This document shows, piece by piece, positions 50,322-57,916 of a stretch of DNA of 57,916 bases (positions within the stretch are counted from its first letter, which is position 1; every line of letters begins with the position of its first letter). Source of the DNA: an uncultured Bacilli bacterium. Lineage in GTDB: Bacteria > Bacillota_I > Bacilli_A > RF39 > UBA660. The stretch covers positions 1 through 57,916 of the forward strand of contig CALVQK010000010.1 of assembly GCA_944358305.1 (NCBI GenBank). Reading direction: 5' to 3'. The position numbers were made by a program, and so were the translations under genes. A model generated the notes under the pieces. The model did no database searches. It was given only the letters and a program-made list of their open reading frames with translations, and was not told the origin of the DNA.

Positions 50322-52232
50322 TTATCCATTATATAAAGTTTCTTTGAATAAATTCTCGCGAATTTTTTGTTTCATTTTTTGATAACGATTATTTAAAAAA
50401 TTAAAATATGCAGTTTTAAATTGTTCTTCATTTAAATTCTCATCTAACCAATCCAAATCACTTCTAATTGTGAAAGTATATTTTTCTTCTATTTCTTTTA
50501 TATTTTTAATTTTAGATAAATAATAATCATCATTATATATAGTTTTATCTTTTTTTACCCTGTTATCATACTCTGGAAGCAAGCATAAATTAGCAATTGA
50601 GCTTATTGGTAATCTAAACTCATTAGAGTATTTTAAAATTTTTTCTTTCATTAAATTTTTTGGTGCTAAATGTTCAATATCATATTTTGTTTCATCATTT
50701 TGATCAGTGGCACTAAATATAGAAGAGTATATTAAATTTAGAATTAATTTTTCTGGTTCTTTAGGTTGAGCAACCTGTTTTTGCTCATTTCTTTCATTAT
50801 TAATTGTATTATAATATACATCTAATACTTGTTCAAATTCTTCCCAACTTACATTTCGGTTGTAATAATAATTTTCTATAATAATATTATCTAGTTTCTT
50901 ATCTCCAGAACCTTTCCATTTTTGTCCTAATATATCCATCGCATATATTTTTAAAATATTTTTGTCAAACGTATCCTTCATATCTCTCCACTGTTTATTG
51001 AACATTGAGGTATCAATTACTAAATTTTTGACTTCACCTTTGTTATTCAACTCAAAACTTGCATGTCTATTAATAAATACAGTTGCAATTATTGACACAA
51101 TTTGTAGTTCTGTATGTAACGGATATATCTTAGAAGTAGAACGTTTATTACTCTTAAATTTTGTTCCAGCTCCAAGTCTTTTGTCCACATATTCTATTGC
51201 TTCAATTATTCTAGATAAAAATTCCTCTATTGAATGTGTTTCTAGTCCTATAATATTTTTCAAATTAATATTAAGCTTTCTCATATTAGCACTTCTTTGA
51301 ACTAAACAAGCGTTAATTAAATTAAATCCTATACTTTCAACTTTTGTTTTATCATTTTCATCATAAGTAAATAAATAAGGATATTTCTTACTAATCATTT
51401 TTCCAAAGCCAAATACAAGTTCAAAAATATTTACTTCTTTTTTCCTAGTAAGTTCTGTTGGATTATAATCTTCTAATTCCATATCTTCATCAAGCATATT
51501 TTCATATCTATCGCGATTATTATTAATTATTTCGTCAAATTTAGTATTTTCAAGTTTCACTAAATCTTGTGCCCATGTTGCAGCATATATTTGTTGTTTT
51601 GTAAGTTTAGCACCTTGTGAATTTATTCTCTCAAAAATTTCTGGTAATAAGCTTTCATCTCCCTCATAAATAAGTGCTGGGATTTGCATGTTGGAAATAT
51701 TGGCACATACATCTTGAAATTTACTAAATATTGATTTTATCAATTTTTTTATTTCATCTTTATTATCATTAGCTGTTGGCCATACTTTTATTATTTCATC
51801 TACCAAATCTCCATATTGCATTCTTTGAACATCTTGCATAGTATGATGTTCATTTACAATCCAAGCTTTAATTATATCTATAAGTTTACTTTTTATTTCA
51901 CTTCTACTACCAACAATATTAAAATAATCTATTATTTTATTAATTTTATCTTCATCTAAATTTTCATCATTAAAGAACCTAGCCGGATTTTTAATAAATT
52001 CAATTATAGTTTTACTTCTTTGTAAGCCATCAATAATTTGTCGCCTATTATCATTTTCATATAGCAAAATTGATCCAAAAGGAAAACCCTTGTTCATAGA
52101 ATCAATTAGTTTATCTTTTTGACTTTTTTGCCATACTGCTCCTCTTTGATATTTTGGAACTGTTATTTTATTATTCTTTATATCATTACTTAATTTTTCT
52201 ATAGAATATTCTGTCATTTTCCAATTACCCAT
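50322..52232 (-). CDS. DUF262 + DUF1524-like (GmrSD-type) restriction protein
   Basis: The 636-residue protein starts with a DUF262 domain (VPKYQRGAVWQKSQKDKLID, with IIDGLQRSKTIIEFI near residue 65), the ParB-like nucleotide-dependent part of GmrS. The middle is helical, and the last 170 residues carry a DUF1524-type HNH nuclease (YDIEHLAPKNLMKEKILKYS; SIANLCLLPEYDNRVKKDKT). GmrSD enzymes cut modified phage DNA. Here both halves are in one chain, and the His-Asn-like residues are present. It is a lone gene with no other restriction genes around. Confidence 0.85.
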   Translation of the reverse strand: MGNWKMTEYSIEKLSNDIKNNKITVPKYQRGAVWQKSQKDKLIDSMNKGFPFGSILLYENDNRRQIIDGLQRSKTIIEFIKNPARFFNDENLDEDKINKIIDYFNIVGSRSEIKSKLIDIIKAWIVNEHHTMQDVQRMQYGDLVDEIIKVWPTANDNKDEIKKLIKSIFSKFQDVCANISNMQIPALIYEGDESLLPEIFERINSQGAKLTKQQIYAATWAQDLVKLENTKFDEIINNNRDRYENMLDEDMELEDYNPTELTRKKEVNIFELVFGFGKMISKKYPYLFTYDENDKTKVESIGFNLINACLVQRSANMRKLNINLKNIIGLETHSIEEFLSRIIEAIEYVDKRLGAGTKFKSNKRSTSKIYPLHTELQIVSIIATVFINRHASFELNNKGEVKNLVIDTSMFNKQWRDMKDTFDKNILKIYAMDILGQKWKGSGDKKLDNIIIENYYYNRNVSWEEFEQVLDVYYNTINNERNEQKQVAQPKEPEKLILNLIYSSIFSATDQNDETKYDIEHLAPKNLMKEKILKYSNEFRLPISSIANLCLLPEYDNRVKKDKTIYNDDYYLSKIKNIKEIEEKYTFTIRSDLDWLDENLNEEQFKTAYFNFLNNRYQKMKQKIRENLFKETLYNG

Positions 52233-52329
52233 TTTACTTCTCTCCTTAAATTAATTTACAATTTTATGATAAATATTTAATATTTTAGTTATTAGTTGAT
52301 TTAAAAACCAAAAAGACACTTTTTAAATA

Positions 52330-53214
52330 CTAATTATTAGATTCATGTGATATTTCTTCAATAGTTTTATTATCGGAGTTAAGTAGGGCCATACTAGTCC
52401 AACTTGATGTTAAGCCATAATCAATATAGATAAGTTGTCCTGACATATAAGAGCAAATATCACTTCCTATGACTACCATAGGATATCCCATATCTTTTGG
52501 TTCTGCTGCATAACCATTCCAACTTTTTAGGAAGATATTTTCAATCATTGCTGCTCCTTCTTCGGCATTACCTGTAGGACTTGTCGATTTGTTAAAGTCA
52601 TCGGTTAATCCTGTAGTTGTATCTCCTGGATTAATAGCATTTATTCTTATTTTTCTTCCAATAAAATCTTGACTCATACATTTATAAGTGACATAAGAAA
52701 GTAAGCATTGTTTAGCAAAAACATAAGAACTTTCTATTTCTTTAGGATGTTCTTCATACCATCTCATCGCTTCATCCCAAGTTTTCAAATTGATTAGTTC
52801 AACGGCCTTAGGATATACTTGTTGCCAACCAAAACCACCAACTGAAGCGATATAAGTAACTGATCCATGATCTTTAATTCTATCTAGTAACTTTTCAGTC
52901 ATATACTTTTGACTATAGAAGTTTACTTTTTGAACTAATAGTTCTTTCCCTTTAAATCCTGCGATACCATGGCATAAGAATAAGGCATCAATTTGTGATG
53001 GTAAATCGTCAATTACTTTATCAATTTCTTCTTTGTTACTTAAATCAGCTTTATAGGCCTTCTTTACAGGTAAATCGATAGGATTAATGTCAATAGCATA
53101 AACTTCTGCACCTAGTTCTAGTAAAAGTTCAGTTGCTGCTTTACTCATTCCTGAAGCAGCTCCTGTGATTACAACAGTCTTTCCAACATATCCAAATAAT
53201 TTTTTTAAATCCAT
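52330..53214 (-). CDS. short-chain dehydrogenase/reductase (3-alpha-HSDH-like)
   Basis: This NAD(P)-dependent oxidoreductase (294 residues) has the Rossmann motif VVITGAASGMSKAATELL, the catalytic Ser in VTYIASVGGFGW and the Tyr-Lys pair in SSYVFAKQCLLSY. The CHGIAG strand and the end (GSDICSYMSGQLIYIDYG) resemble 3-alpha-hydroxysteroid dehydrogenases of the Comamonas/BaiA group. A bile-acid substrate would fit a gut organism but is unproven. Residues 125-165 form an extra loop. It stands alone. Confidence 0.85.
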   Translation of the reverse strand: MDLKKLFGYVGKTVVITGAASGMSKAATELLLELGAEVYAIDINPIDLPVKKAYKADLSNKEEIDKVIDDLPSQIDALFLCHGIAGFKGKELLVQKVNFYSQKYMTEKLLDRIKDHGSVTYIASVGGFGWQQVYPKAVELINLKTWDEAMRWYEEHPKEIESSYVFAKQCLLSYVTYKCMSQDFIGRKIRINAINPGDTTTGLTDDFNKSTSPTGNAEEGAAMIENIFLKSWNGYAAEPKDMGYPMVVIGSDICSYMSGQLIYIDYGLTSSWTSMALLNSDNKTIEEISHESNN

Positions 53215-53315
53215 ACTTTTATCTATCTTCCTTTCTACTTTGCATTATTATTGTAACACTAAAAAGGAATATTATTTTAAAAGTTTAAAAAGTTAGACTT
53301 TAATTTACACAGTTT

Positions 53316-54320
53316 TTATTGTAAAGGAGTTGTTGATAAACTATTTAGGTAATAGTCAGCTCTTCTACCTAACTTATAAGCATAGTAACCTGCAGCAGCA
53401 ATCATAGCAGCATTATCGGTACAATATTTCATCGGTGGGATAGATAGATGAATATTATTTTCTTTACACATATCACTTAAAGCATCTCTTAAAATAGAAT
53501 TTGCAGCAACTCCTCCTGCTACTATTAAATTATTAATATTATTATCTTTTAGAGCTTTCTTAGTTTTAGAAACGATACTTTTAACAGCAACATCTTGAAA
53601 AGAAGCAGCAAGATCAGCTTTATTTATTTTATTACCTTTTTGCTCTTCGTTATGATTTAAATTTATAACTGCACTTTTTAATCCGCTAAATGAAAAATTA
53701 TATGAATCGTCATTTAAAGGAATAGGCAATTTATAAGTAGGTTTTCCTTCTTTAGATAATTTATCTAACTTAGGTCCTCCAGGATAAGGTAGATCCATTA
53801 CTCTTGCTACTTTATCATAACACTCACCTATCGCATCATCTAATGTTCCTCCTAGTTTTTCAAAATTAAAGTGATCTGCCATTTTAATAAGTTCAGTATG
53901 ACCGCCACTAACAACAAGAGCGATTAGAGGAAATTTTAGCTCTTCTACTAAGCTATTAGCATAGATATGCCCTGCGATATGATGAACAGGTACTAAAGGT
54001 TTATTATAAATATAACTTAGAGTTTTTGCTGCTTCTAAGCCAACTAAAAGGCTCCCGATTAAACCCGGTCCATATGTTACAGCGATAGCAGTTATATCTT
54101 CTAATTTCATATTTGCTTTTTTTAGGCAATCTTCTATAACTATAGTTATATTTTTAACATGTTCCCTACTTGCTATTTCAGGTACTACGCCTCCAAAGTT
54201 TTCATGAATGGCTATTTGGGTAGCAGTACTAGTGGCAAGTTCAACAGTACCATTTTTAACAATAGAACAACTAGTCTCATCACAACTACTTTCAATTCCA
54301 AGTATATATACATCTTTCAT
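53316..54320 (-). CDS. tsaD: tRNA threonylcarbamoyltransferase TsaD
   Basis: TsaD (334 residues) transfers threonylcarbamoyl to A37 of ANN-decoding tRNAs with TsaB and TsaE. It has GIESSCDETSCSIV, the metal-binding HHIAGHIYANSL, VSGGHTELIKM, and GGVAANSILRDAL. Length is normal. The gene follows rimI after a hairpin at 54357-54388, so it may be partly uncoupled from the others. Confidence 0.96.
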   Translation of the reverse strand: MKDVYILGIESSCDETSCSIVKNGTVELATSTATQIAIHENFGGVVPEIASREHVKNITIVIEDCLKKANMKLEDITAIAVTYGPGLIGSLLVGLEAAKTLSYIYNKPLVPVHHIAGHIYANSLVEELKFPLIALVVSGGHTELIKMADHFNFEKLGGTLDDAIGECYDKVARVMDLPYPGGPKLDKLSKEGKPTYKLPIPLNDDSYNFSFSGLKSAVINLNHNEEQKGNKINKADLAASFQDVAVKSIVSKTKKALKDNNINNLIVAGGVAANSILRDALSDMCKENNIHLSIPPMKYCTDNAAMIAAAGYYAYKLGRRADYYLNSLSTTPLQ

Positions 54321-54356
54321 ATTATCACTTCCATGTCTCGCTCTTATTTTAACATA

Positions 54357-54388
54357 AAAGACTCTTTTTTTAAAGATTAAGAGTCTTT
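54357..54388 (-). terminator. hairpin between rimI and tsaD
   Basis: AAAGACTCTT (54357-54366) pairs perfectly with AAGAGTCTTT (54379-54388) around the rimI stop. The minus-strand tail TTTTATG is short, so read-through into tsaD is likely. Confidence 0.6.
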
Positions 54389-54793
54389 ATTAATTAATTT
54401 CTTTTCCATTAAAATACCATTAGTACCATTATAATATTTTTCTCTAATACTAATTATTTCAAAGCCATATTTTTTATATAAATTAATCGCTGCTATATTA
54501 TTTTCTTTAACCTCTAGAGTTATATTATTAATGTTAGTATTTTCATACTTTTCTATTAAATATTTTAATAGCTTTTCTCCAATACCTTTTTTTCTTTTAT
54601 CAAAAACTACCTCAAACTGTTCTATTTCTATTCTGTCATAGATAAGACTATATAAAAGAAAGCCAATTATTTTATCTTTTTCCACATAAGTAATTATTTT
54701 TAAGTAAGGGTTTGTGGAAAACTCTTTTTTAGTTAACTTATAATTAAAGTTATCCACAGTATCTTGTGGATAACTATTATATTCTTTAATCAT
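54377..54793 (-). CDS. rimI: ribosomal-protein-alanine N-acetyltransferase-like (RimI)
   Basis: The 138-residue GNAT protein acetylates an N-terminus or small amine using acetyl-CoA. The acetyl-CoA loop region reads VVFDKRKKGIGEKLLKYLIE, followed by ITLEVKENNIAAINLYKKYGF and the end ISIREKYYNGTNGILMEKKL. Its position between tsaB and tsaD is the usual RimI place in Firmicutes. The start overlaps tsaB by 4 bp. Confidence 0.88.
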   Translation of the reverse strand: MIKEYNSYPQDTVDNFNYKLTKKEFSTNPYLKIITYVEKDKIIGFLLYSLIYDRIEIEQFEVVFDKRKKGIGEKLLKYLIEKYENTNINNITLEVKENNIAAINLYKKYGFEIISIREKYYNGTNGILMEKKLINKDS

Positions 54794-55410
54794 AATCCAG
54801 CTTTTTCCTCAGCTTCTGTCTTTTTTAAATAGATTGGATTAACTAAATGAGGATTAACATCTTCACTATTTTCAAAATATTTAACTATTTTTAAGATATT
54901 AGGATCATAATTTTCTTTTCCTATTTTTATATCATTATTACTAATAGCGATAACATTACCTAAGTCATTAGCTTTTTCTAATAAATCTTTTAATTCTATA
55001 TGAGAATCTTCTATAACAGGATTATTATCTTTATCATATATTGCTCCATAAACATAGCCTCTTCTTGCATCTATTAAAGGCATTTTATAACTATCTTTAT
55101 CACAAGATATAGCCATGGCCGTTAAACCTGATATAGGGGTAATATTTATATTTAGAGCCCAAGCAATTGTTTTGGCTATGGTAATGCCTATTCTAATTCC
55201 TGTAAAAGAACCTGGACCATTTACTACTATTATTTTATCTAAATCTTTTGGAGTAATATTAGCTTTATCAAATAATTCTATTACTTTAGGTAAAGCTTCT
55301 TTAGATAAATCCTTTTCATATTTTCTCTTAACCTCAGATATTAGCTTATCGTCAATAACAATACCACTATATAAATAATCACTGGATGTGTCTATATATA
55401 AGACTCTCAT
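54790..55410 (-). CDS. tsaB: TsaB, t6A complex subunit
   Basis: TsaB is a TsaD paralogue lacking the catalytic metal site, needed for t6A formation. The sequence gives MRVLYIDTSSDYLYSGIVID, VVNGPGSFTGIRIGITIAKT and LIDARRGYVYGAIYD. The length (206) is normal for the shorter Firmicute version. It overlaps tsaE by 4 bp and rimI by 4 bp, so all three are translationally coupled. Confidence 0.94.
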   Translation of the reverse strand: MRVLYIDTSSDYLYSGIVIDDKLISEVKRKYEKDLSKEALPKVIELFDKANITPKDLDKIIVVNGPGSFTGIRIGITIAKTIAWALNINITPISGLTAMAISCDKDSYKMPLIDARRGYVYGAIYDKDNNPVIEDSHIELKDLLEKANDLGNVIAISNNDIKIGKENYDPNILKIVKYFENSEDVNPHLVNPIYLKKTEAEEKAGL

Positions 55411-55868
55411 AGTACATCCTCACATAGTTCTTCATACTTAGAACCATATGGTGTAATTGTTATAATTCTTGTATCTTCATCTTCATTTGATAGTCTAAAC
55501 TTAATTTCAAGACGTTCTTCTGGTAAATAATCTTTAATCATGTCAGCCCATTCGATGATACAGATACCACCTTTATTATAGTAATCTTCTATCCCAATAT
55601 CATCTACTTTACCGTCTAAACGATATACGTCCATATGATATAGTGGTAATTCTCCACTTGTATATTCTTTTATAATATTAAAGGTAGGAGAAGTTATTTC
55701 TTCTTTGACTTCTAGCGATGAAGCAAAACCTTTAGTAAACATAGTTTTACCACTTCCTAGATCACCTATTAGACAGATAACCATATTAGGAAATTTCTCT
55801 GATTCAATATTTTGTGCCAATTCAACTGTTTCACTTTCACTGTAACTAGTTATTTTATAGTTGTTCAT
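55407..55868 (-). CDS. tsaE: TsaE, t6A complex ATPase
   Basis: TsaE is a small P-loop ATPase that drives the TsaB-TsaD cycle. Walker A is CLIGDLGSGKTMFTKGFA, then SPTFNIIKEYTSGELPLYHM and the Walker B-like IIEWADMIKDYLPEERLEI. The start is the ATG at 55868 (MNNYKITSYSESETVEL) after GAGGAGATAATT; the longer frame to 55925 lacks a ribosome site. It is the first gene of the t6A operon. Confidence 0.94.
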   Translation of the reverse strand: MNNYKITSYSESETVELAQNIESEKFPNMVICLIGDLGSGKTMFTKGFASSLEVKEEITSPTFNIIKEYTSGELPLYHMDVYRLDGKVDDIGIEDYYNKGGICIIEWADMIKDYLPEERLEIKFRLSNEDEDTRIITITPYGSKYEELCEDVL

Positions 55869-55944
55869 AATTATCTCCTCTTTTCTATCTAGTTCATTAT
55901 AGCAAAGGAGATTATAGTTTTTCAAGATGTTTAGTAATTTTATT

Positions 55945-56865
55945 TTAATTATTTATTTGTAGTTCTAGATGCTCATTATCAGAGATTAATGGTGTATTTA
56001 AAATTCTGAATTTTTTATCATTGAAAAATAAATATCTTAACTCATCAAAGTTCTTATTAGGGTCTAACATTAAAGCCGCAAGATCATCTAAATCTTTTAA
56101 GTCTTCTTTAGTAAGATTAAAGAACTCATTATCATCATCTATATAACTAGGCATGAAAAGGTAAGATATTTCATCTCCCATAAGAGCATGAAAATCAAAG
56201 AAAAGAGTGTATGCTAGCATATTTAATCCTTGAAAGGATGAGCCATGTACATACTTATTTATATCATCTTTACCACTTCTAACATTAAGCCAAATTTCGG
56301 CAATCCAAGAAAAATTTTTATGAGGCATATCTGTGTGATCTGTACCACTATCAGGATCTGGATCGCAAGTTATCCACCTATTCTCAATTTCATTATAATA
56401 TTCTATAATCCAGTGATCTATATACTTGCCGTCATTGGTAAAGTAGGAAGCAAAACCACTACGAACCCTACATGGTATTCCTTTCGCTTTTAGAATAGAT
56501 GCTAGTAAAACTGCTACATAACGACAGGTGATTACTACTTTATGTCTTATTTCTCTATTTTTAGTAAAACCTCTTTCATCTTGTCTAAATAGTTCTGCTG
56601 TTATGGCAGGGGCAGTTAGTAAGATATCATCATGGCTAATGTATTTCCACCAAGGATACTCTTCAGAAACATGATCGTGGCTTTTACCTGTTTCTAATTG
56701 TTCTTTTCTACTTCTCCTTAACTCAGTTCTATGAATTGTTTGTGATAAAATTAAATCTGTTAACTCTTCCATATCATCAGGTAAACCTTTATAGTACTCT
56801 TTATATGGCTCATAATTAGTATACATACTAGTTTTTAAATAAAACTTTAATATTTCTTCATTCAT
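55945..56865 (-). CDS. transglutaminase-like protein
   Basis: The 306-residue protein has a transglutaminase-like core: Cys in VVITCRYVAVLLASILKAKG, IPCRVRSGFASYF, His in YIDHWIIEYYNE and Asp in RWITCDPDPDSG, the Cys-His-Asp set. The flanking N- and C-terminal parts are helical and acidic. No signal peptide, so it acts in the cytoplasm, maybe as a peptidase or amidase. The start at 56865 follows GGAGGTTATTTTT. Confidence 0.82.
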   Translation of the reverse strand: MNEEILKFYLKTSMYTNYEPYKEYYKGLPDDMEELTDLILSQTIHRTELRRSRKEQLETGKSHDHVSEEYPWWKYISHDDILLTAPAITAELFRQDERGFTKNREIRHKVVITCRYVAVLLASILKAKGIPCRVRSGFASYFTNDGKYIDHWIIEYYNEIENRWITCDPDPDSGTDHTDMPHKNFSWIAEIWLNVRSGKDDINKYVHGSSFQGLNMLAYTLFFDFHALMGDEISYLFMPSYIDDDNEFFNLTKEDLKDLDDLAALMLDPNKNFDELRYLFFNDKKFRILNTPLISDNEHLELQINN

Positions 56866-56935
56866 AAAAATAACCTCCACATTTATTATAGAGGTTTAAT
56901 ATATTTAAATCTTTACTTTTATACAATGAAAAAAG

Positions 56936-57730
56936 TCAGGTTAAAGGGAACCAAATTTCTACATAATTATCATAATATATTTCAAGATAGTTTTTTTCTT
57001 TTAATTTATAGTTTAGACTAGGTAAGTAGATATCTTCTGTATTATTTATATAGTTATTAATATCAAGAGCTTTAAACGAGGCGCTCGTAATTACAAACCA
57101 GCTTGAAGAAGAAATAGTAAATCTTGAAGCATTGGCCCATTTTTCTTCTAAACCAATGTGATAATAAAATTCTTCAGTATTATTCTTTATAAGTTCTGAT
57201 ATTCCATAACGTTTTTTAGTATTTTTAAATTCTTTATTTTCAGTTTTTATACTTTCCCAAAAGTTTTCAATAAAACTAGAGTTATTATTGATAGGAAATA
57301 ATTTTTTTATAGTATATAAAGTAAATTTTTTATTATATACAATCTTATATTTTATATCATCTTTATTTGTATAATTGGATTTAAAATGTAGAGCTGGATA
57401 AATTTTAGATGCCTTACCATTCTTAACTTCTTTTGGCGTTACATTATGAAAAGATATAAAACTTCTTGTAAATGATGAAGGATTTGTATAGCCATATGTG
57501 TTAGCAACATCAATTACTTTCATGTTATTACGTAAGTCTTTCGCTGCTAAAGTTAATCTCCTATATCTTACATATTCTTTCATTGTAATTCCTGTCAAAA
57601 GTTTAAATAATTGTTCAGCAATATAAAGATTAGTTCCTAAAATTTTTGCAGTATAGTTATAATCTATTTTCTCTTTTAGATTATTTTCTAAATAGTTCAT
57701 AACTTCGTTTAGTTGTTTATATATATTCAT
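56936..57730 (-). CDS. AraC-type regulator with GyrI-like domain
   Basis: The 264-residue protein has an N-terminal AraC DNA-binding domain (residues 1-105: MNIYKQLNEVMNYLENNLKE; EQLFKLLTGITMKEYVRYRR; VANTYGYTNPSSFTRSFISF; HNVTPKEVK) followed by an effector-binding domain of GyrI/Rob type (ending NYVEIWFPLT). The start at 57730 (MNIYKQ) follows TTGAGGTGTTATTTT. An upstream frame continues into the 5S rRNA gene and is not real coding. It sits just downstream of the rRNA operon end. Confidence 0.88.
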   Translation of the reverse strand: MNIYKQLNEVMNYLENNLKEKIDYNYTAKILGTNLYIAEQLFKLLTGITMKEYVRYRRLTLAAKDLRNNMKVIDVANTYGYTNPSSFTRSFISFHNVTPKEVKNGKASKIYPALHFKSNYTNKDDIKYKIVYNKKFTLYTIKKLFPINNNSSFIENFWESIKTENKEFKNTKKRYGISELIKNNTEEFYYHIGLEEKWANASRFTISSSSWFVITSASFKALDINNYINNTEDIYLPSLNYKLKEKNYLEIYYDNYVEIWFPLT

Positions 57731-57754
57731 AAAATAACACCTCAATATTAGTAT

Positions 57755-57792
57755 AACAAAAAAAGACTTGCCTTTTAAGAAAAGTCTTTTAT
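57755..57792 (-). terminator. rRNA operon terminator
   Basis: AAAAGACTT (57761-57769) pairs with AAGTCTTTT (57783-57791); the minus strand continues TTTTTTTG. It separates the 5S gene from the AraC gene. Confidence 0.85.
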
Positions 57793-57805
57793 AAACAAAA
57801 AAAAT

Positions 57806-57911
57806 TCTTGGCAACTTCCTATTTTCGCATACACTATCGTCGGCGTTAGAGTGCTTAACTTCTGTGTTCGGGATGGGAACAGGTGTACCCACTCTGCTAT
57901 CGTTACCAAGA
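57806..57911 (-). rRNA. rrf: 5S ribosomal RNA
   Basis: Read on the minus strand, the sequence has the 5S hallmarks: 5' end CTTGGTAACGATAGCAGAG, the loop block CACCTGTTCCCATCCCGAAC, then GAAGTTAAGCAC and the 3' end GGAAGTTGCCAAG. CTTGG and CCAAG ends pair to form helix I. Its 5' neighbours (23S) lie outside the window. Confidence 0.95.
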
Positions 57912-57916
57912 AAAAT

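Noticed and set aside
57731-57892. N-terminal extension of the AraC gene
   Set aside because: It translates 5S rRNA and a terminator; the ATG at 57730 with GAGGTG is the real start.
1-57916. CRISPR arrays, tRNA genes, IS transposases
   Set aside because: I looked for regular repeats, tRNA-like arms and DDE transposase motifs and saw none.

Overview
The window is AT-rich chromosomal DNA from a low-GC, Gram-positive, spore-forming member of the Bacilli. The evidence is a CotD-type coat protein and two tiny YjcZ-like proteins (sporulation), LtaS-type lipoteichoic acid synthesis, a sortase with a thioester surface protein, a SufCDSUB operon, PrsA, RpoZ, YlxM/FtsY/Ffh and TsaBDE. TGA, TAA and TAG all serve as stops, so the standard bacterial code applies. 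The gene mix (thioester adhesin, steroid-dehydrogenase-like SDR) would suit a gut bacterium of the Erysipelotrichia/RF39 kind, but that placement is inference.

Layout. 1-6.3 kb: rluB, then a cell-envelope block (LtaS-like synthase, membrane proteins, sortase and its thioester-domain substrate). 6.3-9.9 kb: an Rpn-type nuclease gene with a duplicated 3' tail, pyrimidine-nucleoside phosphorylase, an XRE regulator and a short SSB. 10-15 kb: a suf operon (sufC-sufD-DUF84 NTPase-sufS-sufU-sufB). 15-21 kb: HIT protein, CmpB-like membrane protein, YjcZ-like micro-genes, PrsA, RecX, RpoZ, CotD. 20.5-29.5 kb: signal-recognition genes (ffh, ftsY, ylxM) separated by fmt, a HerA-like ATPase and a tail-anchored protein of unknown function. 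30.7-42.4 kb: a NitT/TauT-type ABC transporter operon whose ATPase gene is cut in two by a mobile element. 42.6-46.3 kb: two unusual nucleotide/DNA-repair fusions (ASCH-NUDIX and YunG-uracil glycosylase), a MerR regulator and NagZ. 46.4-50.2 kb: aldehyde dehydrogenase, FIST protein and iron alcohol dehydrogenase as one operon. 50.3-57.9 kb: a DUF262 restriction-like protein, an SDR, the t6A genes tsaE-tsaB-rimI-tsaD, a transglutaminase-like protein, an AraC regulator and a 5S rRNA gene.

The most striking object is the roughly 9.1-kb element at about 32,122-41,237. It sits inside the ABC ATPase codon following the LSGGMRQR signature. Joining 31703-32121 to 41238-41571 restores an uninterrupted 250-residue ATPase in frame. 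Joining the element's two ends gives a 48-bp attP-like site with 23-bp inverted arms (20 of 23 matching) around a central GT, the organisation used by large serine integrases. The element encodes such an integrase, a BRO-N protein, a Cu+ P-type ATPase, a Zn/Cd-type P-type ATPase with its metal-binding domain on a separate gene, an ArsR/CadC repressor with an operator between its -35 and -10 boxes, a NUDIX protein and a TsaC/Sua5-like gene broken by an in-frame TAG. Excision would in principle trade metal resistance for a repaired uptake system.
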